A stretch of 64,000 bases of DNA from Amycolatopsis vancoresmycina (GCF_000716785.1 NZ_JNYY01000027.1:1-64000); one strand, 5' to 3'; counted from the stretch's first letter, positions 48,351 to 57,721 are shown. The notes: generated from the sequence alone by a model not told the origin. A program made the numbers and translations.

Positions 48351-49016
48351 ATGGCACGGGACGCTGGTCCCGCCGCACCGGCGCGGCCGCTGCGGCGTGA
48401 CGCTGAACTCAACCGCCGTCGCATCCTCGCGGCGGCCCGCGAGGTGTTCGGCCGGCGCGGGCTCGAAGCCACGCTGGACGACATCGCCCACCACGCCGGC
48501 CTCGGCGTCGGCACGGTGTACCGCCGCTTCCCCAGCAAGGAACACCTGGTCGAAGCGATGTTCGCCGAGCGGATGGAGGAGATCGGCACGCTCGCCGAAC
48601 AGGCGCTGAAGGCCGACGACGCCTGGCAGGCGTTCGTCGACTTCACCTGGAAGTCGATCGAGCTCCACTCGGGCGACCGCGGGCTGCGCGAGATCATGCT
48701 GTCGAACAAGTTCGGCCACGACCACGTGGCGGAATCGAAGGCCCGCCTGGTGCCGTTGATCACACAGCTCGTCGAGCGGGCCCAGGCGGCGGGCGGCCTG
48801 CGCGCCGACTTCGCCCCGACGGACACCCCACTGCTGCACATGATGATCGGCTCGGTGATCGAGTTCACCTCGGCGGTGGAGCCGGACCTGTGGCGCCGCT
48901 GCCTCGCGATGCTCCTGGACGGGCTGCGCGCGCAGCCCGGCAAGCCGTCGAAGCTGCCGCGGCCGCCGCTCGGGGTGGACGAGATCGACGAAGCGATGTC
49001 CTGCTGGCGTCCCTGA
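48351..49016 (+). CDS. TetR family regulator of the MFS exporter
   Basis: 221 aa. TetR HTH reads FGRRGLEATLDDIAHHAGLG followed by VGTVYRRFPSKEHLV. The C-terminal part belongs to the large SCO-type TetR_C group with a KFGHDHVAESKARLVP segment. Divergent from the exporter gene with a candidate operator between, so it probably represses it. A terminator hairpin follows. Confidence 0.9.
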   Translation: MARDAGPAAPARPLRRDAELNRRRILAAAREVFGRRGLEATLDDIAHHAGLGVGTVYRRFPSKEHLVEAMFAERMEEIGTLAEQALKADDAWQAFVDFTWKSIELHSGDRGLREIMLSNKFGHDHVAESKARLVPLITQLVERAQAAGGLRADFAPTDTPLLHMMIGSVIEFTSAVEPDLWRRCLAMLLDGLRAQPGKPSKLPRPPLGVDEIDEAMSCWRP

Positions 49017-49024
49017 GACGCGAA

Positions 49025-49054
49025 GCGCCGGTGACCCCTTCGGATCACCGGCGC
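49025..49054. terminator. Bidirectional terminator hairpin
   Basis: 10-bp stem GCGCCGGTGA/TCACCGGCGC between the convergent TetR and PspC genes; loop of 10 nt. Confidence 0.85.
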
Positions 49055-49082
49055 CGCGAGACGATCTGTCGGATCGGGAGTG

Positions 49083-49277
49083 CTACTCGGCCGGGATGAC
49101 CGCCCACAGGATCAGGTAGGCCACGAACTGCGGCCCGGGCAGCAGGCAGGACAGCACGGCCAGCAGCCGGACCGTGCCGGGCTTCATGCCGTACCGCTGG
49201 GCCAGGCCCGCGCAGACGCCGCCGATCATGCGGCCGTGACGCGGACGGGACAGCCTGCGGGTGACCGGTGCGCTCAT
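49083..49277 (-). CDS. PspC domain protein
   Basis: 64-aa PspC-domain membrane protein: GRMIGGVCAGLAQRYGMKPG followed by TVRLLAVLSCLLPGPQFVAY and LILWAVIPAE, the complete family pattern with two membrane segments. PspC proteins take part in envelope stress signalling. ATG at 49277 has purine-rich GGGAAAG upstream; a longer frame begins 36 nt earlier. Stands alone between convergent and divergent neighbours. Confidence 0.92.
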   Translation of the reverse strand: MSAPVTRRLSRPRHGRMIGGVCAGLAQRYGMKPGTVRLLAVLSCLLPGPQFVAYLILWAVIPAE

Positions 49278-49529
49278 CGTCTTTCCCTTTCCTCGAATTT
49301 CCGATACCTCCACTTCACCACCGGAGTACCCGCTTCCGCATCGCTCGCGGGAAGGATCGCTCCCTTAGGGGACGGCAAAGGCGAAAAACGTTCAGGCGAC
49401 CGGCGAAACCCGGGTGCGCTCTGCGAAATCCGCCTGAACAGCGGGTTCGTCCGGAGCGATCCGGAGAATATTGAGAGATGTCCCCGTCAGGGCTGGTTTT
49501 TCCGCGCGATGTGGTGATACTTGCACCCC
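49278..49529. other. Non-coding region upstream of lipoprotein gene
   Basis: 252 bp. The only structure seen is an inverted repeat GTTCAGGCG (49390-49398) / CGCCTGAAC (49431-49439) with a 32-nt gap. Lower GC than neighbours near 49280-49320. The promoters of pspC and the lipoprotein presumably lie here. Confidence 0.5.
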
Positions 49530-50426
49530 GTGTACCCGCGTCCGAAAAGCTTGGCCGTCGCGATGCTCTGCGCCCTGCTCACCGCCGGCTGCGCCGCCAC
49601 CCAGGCCGCGCCCGAGCAGAATTCCGGGCCGACGCCGCTGACCGCCGCCGATGCGCTCGGCGACTTCGGCAGCGTCGACTACTGCAGCCTGCTGAACGTG
49701 CCGGCGGTCGCGCCCGGCGCGGTCGCCGTTCCGACGTTCGAGAGCTGCCACGCCCAGGCCGGCCCGCGGACGATCCTCGTCGGGCCGCTGGCCTTCGACT
49801 CCGACCCGAACATCAAGCCCTACGACTACCCCGGCCCGGTGCCCGACGGCGTGGCGGTCCAGCAGTCGATGTTCAACGACCGCAGCGCCTGCACCCGCGC
49901 CATCACCTTCGCCGACGGCAACCGGCTCGACCTGTCGGTCACCGACAACGGCAGCGACCAGGGCGGGCGCTGCGACGTGGCGGACGCCGCCGTCGGCTCG
50001 GCGCTGGCCGCGATCACCGCGCACAAGGTCGGGCGGCTGACGTTCCCCGACCGCTCGTGGGGCCGCGTGGCGCCCTGCGTCCTGCTCGACACCCACGACC
50101 TCGACAGCGCCGCCGGCCCCGGCGGGCGGCCCGCGACCGGCCTGTCCGGGCACAGCTGCATCCGCGGCAAGGTGAGCCTGAAGCTGACGGTGGAGACGGC
50201 GGAGCCGGCCGGGCCGTCCGAAAAGCTCGGCGGCCGCGACGCCCGCGTCCGGCTGGCCGGCGCGTTCTGCCTGGTCGACGCGACCCAGCCGGCCCCCGGC
50301 CTGCCGGGCCGGCGCGAGCTGGCCGAGATCAGCGTCGTCGAAACGGCAGGCACCGCGGGCGACGCCACGTGCGCCCTCGCCCGCACGGCGGCAACATCGA
50401 TCCTCCCCCGCCTCCCGACCCCCTGA
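49530..50426 (+). CDS. Secreted lipoprotein of unknown function
   Basis: 298 aa. Lipoprotein signal: hydrophobic AVAMLCALLTAGC with lipobox LTAGC, so it should be anchored on the outer face of the membrane. The mature part has paired cysteines (VDYCSLL / FESCHAQ; SACTRA / GRCDV) as in exported DUF3558-type actinobacterial proteins, although I am not certain of the family. Start is GTG at 49530 or TTG at 49521. It faces sugC across the family A palindrome. About 250 bp upstream are non-coding. Confidence 0.75.
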   Translation: MYPRPKSLAVAMLCALLTAGCAATQAAPEQNSGPTPLTAADALGDFGSVDYCSLLNVPAVAPGAVAVPTFESCHAQAGPRTILVGPLAFDSDPNIKPYDYPGPVPDGVAVQQSMFNDRSACTRAITFADGNRLDLSVTDNGSDQGGRCDVADAAVGSALAAITAHKVGRLTFPDRSWGRVAPCVLLDTHDLDSAAGPGGRPATGLSGHSCIRGKVSLKLTVETAEPAGPSEKLGGRDARVRLAGAFCLVDATQPAPGLPGRRELAEISVVETAGTAGDATCALARTAATSILPRLPTP

Positions 50427-50430
50427 CCCC

Positions 50431-50474
50431 TCGTGAGTGAGAAACAGTGTTAGAACACTGTTTCTCACTCACGA
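50431..50474. repeat. Family A palindrome, 21-bp stem (terminator-like)
   Basis: Arms 50431-50451 and 50454-50474, 2-nt centre. Outer TCGTGAGTG/CACTCACGA and centre GTTAGAAC (the reverse complement of GTTCTAAC) match the 26004-26049 element, while the middle 9 nt (AGAAACAGT) differ yet pair perfectly. Lies between the convergent lipoprotein and sugC genes and may terminate both. Confidence 0.93.
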
Positions 50475-50488
50475 CCGGTGCGGCAGGG

Positions 50489-51664
50489 TCAGTCCTCGTA
50501 GGTGAGGTTCTTGCCGTTCGACGGGTCGAACAGCTTGATCTTGTCCGCGTCGTACCAGACCTCGAGGTCGGCGTTCTCCGCCGCCGACGACTCGGCCGAC
50601 AGGCGGGCCACGATCTGGGACTCCGCGCCCGGGACGTCGGACGAACCGCTGTCCGCGGCCAGCTCCGCCAGCTCCTCGGACGTCGCCGTCTCGCCCTCCA
50701 GCGTGAAGTGGGCGAACTTCTCGGAACCCATCGACTCGAGCACGTCGATGTGCGCGGTGAACGTCCCGCCGCTGCTCTTGTCGACGACCAGCGCCGCGTC
50801 CTCGAAGTGCTCCGGCCGGATGCCGACGATCACCTCGCGGGGCGCGTTCGCCCGCTCCACCAGCTGCCGGACGCGGTCCGTCAGCGGTGTCGTGCCCAGC
50901 GCGCTGCGCAGCTCGTTGTTCTCCAGCGTCGCCGGGACGAAGTTCATCGACGGCGAGCCGATGAACCCGGCCACGAACAGGTTCGCCGGGTTGTCGTAGA
51001 GGAACTGCGGCGAGCCGATCTGCTGCACGTACCCGGCCCGCAGCACCACGACCCGGTCGCCCAGCGTCATGGCCTCGGTCTGGTCGTGCGTCACGTACAG
51101 CGTCGTGGTGCCGAGCTGCTTCTGGATCTTCGACACCGACGTCCGCATCTGGCCGCGCAGCTTGGCGTCCAGGTTGGACAGCGGCTCGTCCATCAGGAAC
51201 GCCTTCGGGCTCCGCACGATCGCCCGGCCCATCGCGACGCGCTGGCGCTGGCCACCGGAGAGGTTGGCCGGCTTGCGGTCCAGGTGCGCGGTCAGGTCGA
51301 GGATCGTCGCCGCTTCCTCCACCTTCGCCCGCACGGTCTTGTCGTCCACCTTGGCCAGCCGCAGCGGGAAGGCCATGTTCTCCCGGACGCTCATGTGCGG
51401 GTAGAGCGCGTAGGACTGGAACACCATCGCGATGTCCCGGTCCTTTGGCGCCTTCTCGTTGACGCGCTGGCCGTCGATGCGCAGCTCACCGGCGGAGATG
51501 TCCTCCAGGCCGGCCACCATGTTCAGCGTCGTCGACTTCCCGCAGCCGGACGGGCCGACCAGGATGATGAACTCGCCGTCGGCGATGGTGATGTCCACTT
51601 CGGACACGGCGAGGGCGCCGTCGGGGTACTTCTTCGACACCTTGTCGAGCACGATCTCTGCCAT
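50489..51664 (-). CDS. sugC: ABC transporter ATPase, SugC
   Basis: 391-aa MalK-type ATPase energising the sugar importer. Walker A GPSGCGKST, Q-loop region VFQSYALYP, signature LSGGQRQRVAMGRA, Walker B FLMDEPLSNLD and H-loop YVTHDQTEA, followed by a C-terminal TOBE/regulatory domain of about 150 residues. Last gene of lpqY-sugA-sugB-sugC, 4 nt after sugB. In M. tuberculosis this set recycles trehalose; substrate here is inferred from gene order. Followed by the family A palindrome as a terminator. Confidence 0.9.
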   Translation of the reverse strand: MAEIVLDKVSKKYPDGALAVSEVDITIADGEFIILVGPSGCGKSTTLNMVAGLEDISAGELRIDGQRVNEKAPKDRDIAMVFQSYALYPHMSVRENMAFPLRLAKVDDKTVRAKVEEAATILDLTAHLDRKPANLSGGQRQRVAMGRAIVRSPKAFLMDEPLSNLDAKLRGQMRTSVSKIQKQLGTTTLYVTHDQTEAMTLGDRVVVLRAGYVQQIGSPQFLYDNPANLFVAGFIGSPSMNFVPATLENNELRSALGTTPLTDRVRQLVERANAPREVIVGIRPEHFEDAALVVDKSSGGTFTAHIDVLESMGSEKFAHFTLEGETATSEELAELAADSGSSDVPGAESQIVARLSAESSAAENADLEVWYDADKIKLFDPSNGKNLTYED

Positions 51665-51668
51665 AGCG

Positions 51669-52508
51669 CTACCCCTTCACCGCACCGGAGGTCAGCCCCG
51701 CCACGATGCGACGCTGGAAGAACAACACGAACACAATGATCGGGATGGTGATCACGACCGCGGCCGCGCACACCTGCCCGGTCGGGTCCTCGAACTGCGA
51801 GGACCCGGTGAAGAACGACAGCGCCGCCGGCACCGTGCGCGACGCCGTGGTCGACGTCAGCGAGATGGCGAACAGGAAGTCGTTCCAGCAGAAGATGAAC
51901 ACCAGGATCGCCGTGGTGAACACGCCCGGCGCGGCCAGCGGCGCGATCACCTTGCGGAACGCCTGCGCCGGGGTGGCGCCGTCCATCTTCGCCGCCTTTT
52001 CCAGCTCCCACGGGATTTCCCGGAAGAACGCCGACAGCGTGTAGATCGACAGCGGCAGCGCGAACGTGATGTAGGGCAGGATCAGCCCCGGCCACGTGTC
52101 GAACAGCCCGATGTTCCGCTCGATGTTGAACAGCGGCGTCACCAGCGACACCTGCGGGAACATCGCGATCAGCAGCGACAGCCCGACGAGCACCTGCTTG
52201 CCGGGGAAGTCGAGCCGGGCGACCGCGTACGCGGCCATCGTGCCCAGCACCACCGCGATCACGGTCGAGATGATCGCGATGCCGATCGAGTTGACCAGCG
52301 CCAGCAGGAACTCCGACGTCTGGAAGATGTCCGCGTAGTTCTGCCAGGTCCACGACTGCGGGACGAACGACCCGTCGGTGATCGTGTCCTTGGTCTTGAA
52401 CGACAGCGAGACGACCCAGAGCACCGGCACCAGCGCGAACACCAGCACGAGGATGTCGACCAGGCCCCACCTGACTTTGCGGCCCGTCGTGACGGTTCCC
52501 ATCGTCAT
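51669..52508 (-). CDS. sugB: ABC sugar permease, SugB
   Basis: 279-aa MalG-type permease with six membrane segments. The EAA loop that contacts the ATPase reads KMDGATPAQAFRKVIAPLAA. Start ATG at 52508 shares a base with the sugA stop (1-nt overlap); a second ATG six nt later is possible. Works with SugA as the membrane pore of the LpqY-SugABC importer. Confidence 0.9.
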   Translation of the reverse strand: MTMGTVTTGRKVRWGLVDILVLVFALVPVLWVVSLSFKTKDTITDGSFVPQSWTWQNYADIFQTSEFLLALVNSIGIAIISTVIAVVLGTMAAYAVARLDFPGKQVLVGLSLLIAMFPQVSLVTPLFNIERNIGLFDTWPGLILPYITFALPLSIYTLSAFFREIPWELEKAAKMDGATPAQAFRKVIAPLAAPGVFTTAILVFIFCWNDFLFAISLTSTTASRTVPAALSFFTGSSQFEDPTGQVCAAAVVITIPIIVFVLFFQRRIVAGLTSGAVKG

Positions 52509-53479
52509 CAGCGCTTACCCCCGTTGTCCGAACCAGGTGCGGCCGTGCCGAACACCTTGATGAAGATGAACGCGATGATCGCCACCGTGATGAAGATCAG
52601 CACGGCCATCGTCGACCCGATGCCGAGGTTGAGGCCCTTGACGAGGTTGTCGTAGGTCTGCATCGACACCGACCCGGTGTCCTGCGCGCCGTTGGTGAGC
52701 ACGTAGATGTTGTCGAAGATGCGGAACGCGTCGAGCGTGCGGAACAGCAGCGCCACCAGGATCGCCGGCTTCATCACCGGCAGCATCACCTTCGTGAACC
52801 GCTGCCACGCGCTCGCGCCGTCCATCGCCGCCGCCTTGAGCAGGTCGTCCGGCACCAGCGCCAGGCCGGCCATCAGCAGCAGCGCCATGAACGGCGTGGT
52901 CTTCCACACCTCGGCGCCGATGATGATGAACAGCGACGGCCACTGCTGGGTCAGCGGGGCCGCGTCGGCGGCGAGGAAGTTCGCCAGGTAGCCGGTCTTC
53001 GGCGTCCACGCGTAGTACCACGAGAACGCCGCGACGACCGTGACGATGCCGTACGGGATCAGCGCGACGGTGCGGACCAGGCCGCGGCCGACGAGCGTCC
53101 GGTGCATGATCAGCGCCAGCGCCATGCCGAGCACGAACTCGATCGCCACCGACACGACGGTCAGGAACATCGTGGTGCCGAACGCCGTCCACCAGTACGA
53201 ACTGGACAGCACGGCCGCGTAGTTGTCGAAGCCGATGAACTTCTGCTGCGCCGGGAACCGCAGGTCGTACCGCTGCAGCGACAGCCAGAGCGAGTAGAGG
53301 ATCGGGTAGCCGGTGACCGCGATCATCACGACGAACGCGGGCGCGCACAGCCACAGCCCGAGCCGCCGCTCGGCCTTCTTCCCTTCGGAGAGGGCGGGTT
53401 TGCCCTTCTTGTGCGACGTCGCCTCCCCGGCGACCGTGGCCCCGGCGGTGTCGGCCGGGGTCGAGTCCTGGACGGTCAC
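52508..53479 (-). CDS. sugA: ABC sugar permease, SugA
   Basis: 323-aa MalF-type permease. A charged 40-residue N terminus, then six membrane segments; EAA loop is AMDGASAWQRFTKVMLPVMK. GTG start at 53479 overlaps the lpqY stop by 4 nt (GTGA). Forms the translocation channel with SugB. Confidence 0.9.
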   Translation of the reverse strand: MTVQDSTPADTAGATVAGEATSHKKGKPALSEGKKAERRLGLWLCAPAFVVMIAVTGYPILYSLWLSLQRYDLRFPAQQKFIGFDNYAAVLSSSYWWTAFGTTMFLTVVSVAIEFVLGMALALIMHRTLVGRGLVRTVALIPYGIVTVVAAFSWYYAWTPKTGYLANFLAADAAPLTQQWPSLFIIIGAEVWKTTPFMALLLMAGLALVPDDLLKAAAMDGASAWQRFTKVMLPVMKPAILVALLFRTLDAFRIFDNIYVLTNGAQDTGSVSMQTYDNLVKGLNLGIGSTMAVLIFITVAIIAFIFIKVFGTAAPGSDNGGKR

Positions 53480-54798
53480 GGGATCACTCCCTTCGACTGG
53501 AGCGCGTCACCGAGCTGCTCCCGCAGCTTGGCCGCGGTGGCCTGCGGGTCGATGTCCGACGGCGGCGAAAGGATCTTCGAGATGACCGTCGAGGCGTTCT
53601 GGTACGCCGGGGTCAGCGGGCGCACCGCGGCGGTCTTGAGCGCGGCGAGGATCGCGTCGCGCATCGGGTACTTGATCGCCATGTTCGGGTTGTCGTCCGA
53701 CGCCGGCTTGCCCGGGTCGAGCGGAACGTCGTTGTGGTAGACGGATTCGATGCTCGGCGGCACACCGTCGTTGATCGCCGAGATCTTCTGGCTCTCCGGG
53801 CTGCGCAGGCACAGCGCCGCCTCGAACGCCTCCGGCTTGTGCTGCGAATACGTGCTCACCGCCAGGTCGAACCCGCCGATGGTGGTCCGGGCCGGCATCC
53901 CGGCCTGCGCCGCCGGGTAGACCGCCCACTTGAAGTGCGGCAGGTCCGCCTTCTTGTCCTTGGCGTAGGCGGCGTAGACGTACGGCCAGTTGAGCTGGAA
54001 GCCGGCCTGGCCGCGCTGGAACGCCTGCCGGATGTCGTCCTCCTTCATGTTGCTCAGCGACGGGTCGGTGAGCCCGGAGGTCGAGACCTTTTTGAGCAGC
54101 TCCAGCGCCTTGACGGCCCCGTCGTCCATCACGACGGACTTGCCGTCGTCGGACAGGATGTGCCCGCCCATCGACGCGACCAGCGTGTTGTAGAAGACGA
54201 CCAGGCCCTCGTACTGCGCGCCGGTGAACACGATCTCGTAGGGCTTGCCCTGCCCCTTGAGCTCCTGGGCCTTCTGCATCATCTCGTCCCAGGTCGCCGG
54301 CGGCTGCGGCGAGATCCGGTCGTCGTACCAGAGCAGCTGGACGTTGGTGTTCTTCGTGGCCGCGTAGAGCTTCCCGTTGTGGGTCGCGGTGTCCAGCGGG
54401 CCCTGCAGGACGCCCTGCGACGCCTCGGTCTTGTTCTGGCCGGTCCACTCCTCGGCCCAGCCGGCTTCGGCGAACTCCGAGACCCACGTGACGTCGAGGC
54501 CGAGGATGTCCATGGCGGTGTCACCCGCCGCCAGCCGGCGCGCCATCTGCAGCCGCTGGTCGTCCGCGCCGCGCGGCAGCTTGTTGTAGACGATTTCGTA
54601 CTTGCCTGCCGCCTTCGCGTTGCAGGTGTCGACAACTTTCTGGAAGTTGTCCTCTGGCGACATGTAGATGTTGATCTTCAGTCCGGAACTCGTCCCGCAC
54701 CCGGCCAGCATGCCGGTCAGCAATGCCCCTGCCCCCAGCAGGACTGCGGTGCGGCCGGGCGAGCGTCCCCGTTTGCCCGCGCCGATCCTCTTCCCCAT
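53476..54798 (-). CDS. lpqY: Sugar-binding lipoprotein, LpqY
   Basis: 440 aa. Lipobox LLTGMLAGC marks it as an extracytoplasmic solute-binding lipoprotein. Family 1 sugar-binding fold with DILGLDVTWVSEFAEAGWAE, KLYAATKNTNVQLLWYDD and FQLNWPYVYAAY. Following the mycobacterial orthologue, the likely ligand is trehalose or a trehalose analogue. First gene of the importer operon; AGGAGG lies upstream of the ATG (minus strand, near 54802-54808). Confidence 0.88.
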   Translation of the reverse strand: MGKRIGAGKRGRSPGRTAVLLGAGALLTGMLAGCGTSSGLKINIYMSPEDNFQKVVDTCNAKAAGKYEIVYNKLPRGADDQRLQMARRLAAGDTAMDILGLDVTWVSEFAEAGWAEEWTGQNKTEASQGVLQGPLDTATHNGKLYAATKNTNVQLLWYDDRISPQPPATWDEMMQKAQELKGQGKPYEIVFTGAQYEGLVVFYNTLVASMGGHILSDDGKSVVMDDGAVKALELLKKVSTSGLTDPSLSNMKEDDIRQAFQRGQAGFQLNWPYVYAAYAKDKKADLPHFKWAVYPAAQAGMPARTTIGGFDLAVSTYSQHKPEAFEAALCLRSPESQKISAINDGVPPSIESVYHNDVPLDPGKPASDDNPNMAIKYPMRDAILAALKTAAVRPLTPAYQNASTVISKILSPPSDIDPQATAAKLREQLGDALQSKGVIP

Positions 54799-55042
54799 AA
54801 GGCCTCCTCACCCGCGTGCACGCCGGATGCCATGGCGCCCGGAGGGCACCACGACGCGATGAGGCGAAACCGCGCCAGCACCCCGACGTGCTAGTGCTCG
54901 GGCCGCCGCGCTGGTGGGGCGAGGCCGCCCGACTGGTGTCGGACAACCTATGCCGGGCGATCACACCCCGCAAGCAGTATCGGTAACGATTCAGCCCACC
55001 GCGCGTCGAATCGTGATTTTTCCCTGGTAACAGAGGGGTTTT
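54799..55042. promoter_or_regulatory. Upstream region of lpqY-sugABC
   Basis: 244 bp without a gene. ATCGGTAACGAT at 54979-54990 is an imperfect palindrome with a central TAA and CGAT arms and resembles operators of sugar-responsive regulators; it is about 180 bp before lpqY. TTTTTCC near 55018 follows. No definite promoter was identified. Confidence 0.35.
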
Positions 55043-55570
55043 CTAGGGGTTGGCGGGCGGCGGTTTCAGTGCCAGCTTGGCCAGGAGTTCCCGGCCCTGC
55101 TCGGCCGAGCGAGGCTGGCACAGGACGTCGTACCGGCCGGCGACGAGCTGGCTCGCCGAGGAGAAGTCCCGGCGGCGGCCGCGGGACATGCTGTACCCGA
55201 TCGCCGCGAACATCAGCCCGGACAGCACCCCGAGCACGACCCCGGTCAGCACCTGCAACGCGAAGCCCTGGTTGACGAACAACCCGAGCAGCAGCCCCGC
55301 GAACAGCCCGAACCACGCGCCGGACACCGCGCCGGTGCCGAGCACGCGGCCCCAGGTGAGCCGCCCGATCACCCGCTCGACGAGCATCAGGTCGACGCCG
55401 ACGATCGTGACGTCGCCGACGGCGAACTCGCTCTCGGCGAGGAAGTCGACCGCCTGCTGCGCCTCGCCGTAGGTCGCGTACGACCCGATCGGCCAGCCGG
55501 TCGGCGGGGTCGGCAGCCGCGGCAGGCCACCGGGCGCCCGGCCCCCGCCAAAGGGACTACTCACCATCAT
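55043..55570 (-). CDS. General stress protein 17M-like membrane protein (Rv1234-like)
   Basis: 175 aa. N-terminal small alpha/beta domain (GSYATYGEAQQAVDFLAESE then VTIVGVDL), two adjacent membrane segments (GAWFGLFAGLLLGLFV and LTGVVLGVLSGLMFAAIGY) and a C-terminal PRSAEQGRELLAKLAL. Matches the general stress protein 17M-like family adjacent to lpqY in mycobacteria. Start is one of GTG 55573 or the ATGs at 55570 and 55567. Function unknown. Confidence 0.85.
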   Translation of the reverse strand: MMVSSPFGGGRAPGGLPRLPTPPTGWPIGSYATYGEAQQAVDFLAESEFAVGDVTIVGVDLMLVERVIGRLTWGRVLGTGAVSGAWFGLFAGLLLGLFVNQGFALQVLTGVVLGVLSGLMFAAIGYSMSRGRRRDFSSASQLVAGRYDVLCQPRSAEQGRELLAKLALKPPPANP

Positions 55571-55682
55571 CACCTGCGCACTCGTGGGTCCTGGGTGTCC
55601 ATCTTGTCAAGAACACCCGGACCGTGCGAGCGGCTTACCCCGAAAGGCCGGGCACAGTTTGTCGACAGAGCGACAATCGCGG

Positions 55683-56879
55683 TCACGACCGCGACTTGTA
55701 CTCCCGCAGCAGGCCGCGGCTGATGATCGTCTTCTGGATTTCGCTCGTGCCCTCGCCGATGAGCAGGAACGGCGCCTCGCGCATGAGCCGCTCGATCTCG
55801 TACTCCTTCGAGTACCCGTAACCGCCGTGGATCCGGAACGCGTCCTGGGTGACCTCGGCGCAGTACTCCGACGCGATCAGCTTGGCCATCCCGGCCTCGA
55901 CGTCGTTGCGCGCGCCGGAGTCCTTGAGCCGGGCCGCGTTCACCATCATCAGGTGCACCGCCTCGACCTTGGTCGCCATCTCGGCCAGCTTGAACGCGAC
56001 GGCCTGGTGCTCGGCGATCGCCTTGCCGAACGTCTTGCGCTGCTGCGCGTACTCCACCGCCAGCTCGAACGCCCGGATCGCGATGCCGCAGGCGCGCGCG
56101 GCGACGTTGACGCGGCCGACCTCGACACCGTCCATCATGTACGCGAAGCCCTTGCCGGGTGCTTCGCCGAGCACCATGTCGGCACCGATCTCGTAGCCGT
56201 CGAAGACCGCTTCGGTCGTGTCGACGCCCTTGTAGCCCATCTTGTCGATCTTGCCGGGGATGGTCAGCCCGGGCGCCACCTCGCCGAAGCCCTCGGGCTT
56301 TTCGACCAGGAACGTCGTCAGGTTCTGGTGGGGCTTCTCGGCGCCCTCGTCGGTCTTCACCAGCAGCGCGATCAGGTTCGACGAGCCGCCGTTGGTCAGC
56401 CACATCTTCGAGCCGTCGATGACGTAGCCGTCGCCGGTCTTCTTCGCCCTGGTCTTGATGGCCGCGACGTCCGAGCCGAGGTCGGGCTCGGACATCGAGA
56501 ACGAGCCGCGGACCTCGCCGGTGGCCATCCGCGGCAGGAAGTGCTGCTTCTGCGCGTCCGTGCCGTGGCGGGAGATCATGTGCGCGACGATGAAGTGCGT
56601 GTTGATCACGCCGGACACGCTCATCCAGCCCCGGGCGATCTCCTCGACGACCAGCGCGTAGGTCAGCAGCGACTCGCCGAGCCCGCCGTACTCCTCCGGG
56701 ATGGTGATCCCGAACAGGCCCATTTCCTTCATGCCCTCGACGATGTCGGCGGGGTAGGTGTCGGCGTGCTCGAGCTCCTGCGCGTGCGGGATGACCTCCT
56801 TGTCCACGAACTGGCGGACGGTCGCGAGGATCTCCGACTGCACGTCGGTCAGGCCGGCGGTCTGGGCGAGACGGGCCAT
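55683..56879 (-). CDS. Acyl-CoA dehydrogenase
   Basis: 398-aa flavoenzyme oxidising acyl-CoA to enoyl-CoA. Family motifs: FSMSEPDLGSDVAAIKTRA (FAD/substrate), MWLTNGG, RVNVAARACGIA, QRKTFG and RIHGGYGYSKEYEIERLMRE. The catalytic glutamate is probably the first E of IGEGTSEIQ, in the position of MCAD Glu376. Chain-length specificity is not predictable. ATG at 56879 has GGGAG upstream; a GTG directly precedes it. Divergent from DUF4190 gene. Confidence 0.93.
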   Translation of the reverse strand: MARLAQTAGLTDVQSEILATVRQFVDKEVIPHAQELEHADTYPADIVEGMKEMGLFGITIPEEYGGLGESLLTYALVVEEIARGWMSVSGVINTHFIVAHMISRHGTDAQKQHFLPRMATGEVRGSFSMSEPDLGSDVAAIKTRAKKTGDGYVIDGSKMWLTNGGSSNLIALLVKTDEGAEKPHQNLTTFLVEKPEGFGEVAPGLTIPGKIDKMGYKGVDTTEAVFDGYEIGADMVLGEAPGKGFAYMMDGVEVGRVNVAARACGIAIRAFELAVEYAQQRKTFGKAIAEHQAVAFKLAEMATKVEAVHLMMVNAARLKDSGARNDVEAGMAKLIASEYCAEVTQDAFRIHGGYGYSKEYEIERLMREAPFLLIGEGTSEIQKTIISRGLLREYKSRS

Positions 56880-57055
56880 CACGGCTCCCTTTCCGGAGTA
56901 CGACGCCGCTCCCGGCGCTGGGTTACCGGTGAGTATGACCCGAAACGCCCGGCGCTGCTATGAGGGCGCTCACGCTCCGGGGAACCGCGCCGGGCCGGGA
57001 CGGTCCCGGACCGCCCCGGCTAACGTGGTCCCCACACGTACGAGGGGGACCCGCC

Positions 57056-57721
57056 ATGACCGACCCGTCCGGGGACAAGGACCGCCCGGCCGCCGACCCG
57101 ACCGCGGCCTACGACCCGCCGCCGGCCGCGGAAACGGCGTCCTACGAGCCGGAGAAGTACGACCCGCCGTCGGGCGACGCCACCATCGCCGAGGCGACCC
57201 CGGCGGACACGACCGCGTCCACGGACACCCCGGCCGCCGCCGACACGACCGTCGCCGCGGAACAGCCCGGCCACGTTCCTCCCGGCGCGTACGCCCCCGG
57301 CGATCTGCCCCCCGGCGCGTACGAAACCCCGGCCGCGTACATCCCCGGCACGCCGTACGCGCCTCCCGGCCAGCCTTACCCGCAACAGCCGTACCCCCCG
57401 GCGTACGGGCAGCCGTACACGTCGCCGTACCCGCAACCCGTGCCGTACGGCCAGCCCTATGCCGCGGCTCCGCGCGGGCAGGACAACGCGCTGGCGATCG
57501 GCGCCCTGGTGTGCTCGATCCTCGGCTTCTGCTCCGGGATCACCGCGCTCGCCGGGCTCGTCATGGGCCACATCGCGCTGAGCAAGACGAACCGCGGCGA
57601 AGCGGGCGGCCGCGGCTTGGCCACGGCCGCCGTGATCGTCGGCTACGTCGTCGTCGCGCTCTGGGTCGGCTTCGTCACCACCCTGATCATCCTCAGCGGC
57701 AGCGGCTACCTCGACAGCTAA
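57056..57721 (+). CDS. DUF4190 membrane protein with Pro/Tyr-rich N terminus
   Basis: 221 aa. About 140 residues of low-complexity Pro/Ala/Tyr/Gly sequence with repeats such as PPGAY and YGQPY, then two hydrophobic helices of a DUF4190 domain (ALAIGALVCSILGFCSGITA and GLATAAVIVGYVVVALWVGF). Such proteins may scaffold or phase-separate at the membrane; role unknown. GAGGGGGA precedes the ATG. Rv1233c-like by position. Convergent with the SPFH gene, with overlapping stop codons. Confidence 0.85.
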   Translation: MTDPSGDKDRPAADPTAAYDPPPAAETASYEPEKYDPPSGDATIAEATPADTTASTDTPAAADTTVAAEQPGHVPPGAYAPGDLPPGAYETPAAYIPGTPYAPPGQPYPQQPYPPAYGQPYTSPYPQPVPYGQPYAAAPRGQDNALAIGALVCSILGFCSGITALAGLVMGHIALSKTNRGEAGGRGLATAAVIVGYVVVALWVGFVTTLIILSGSGYLDS

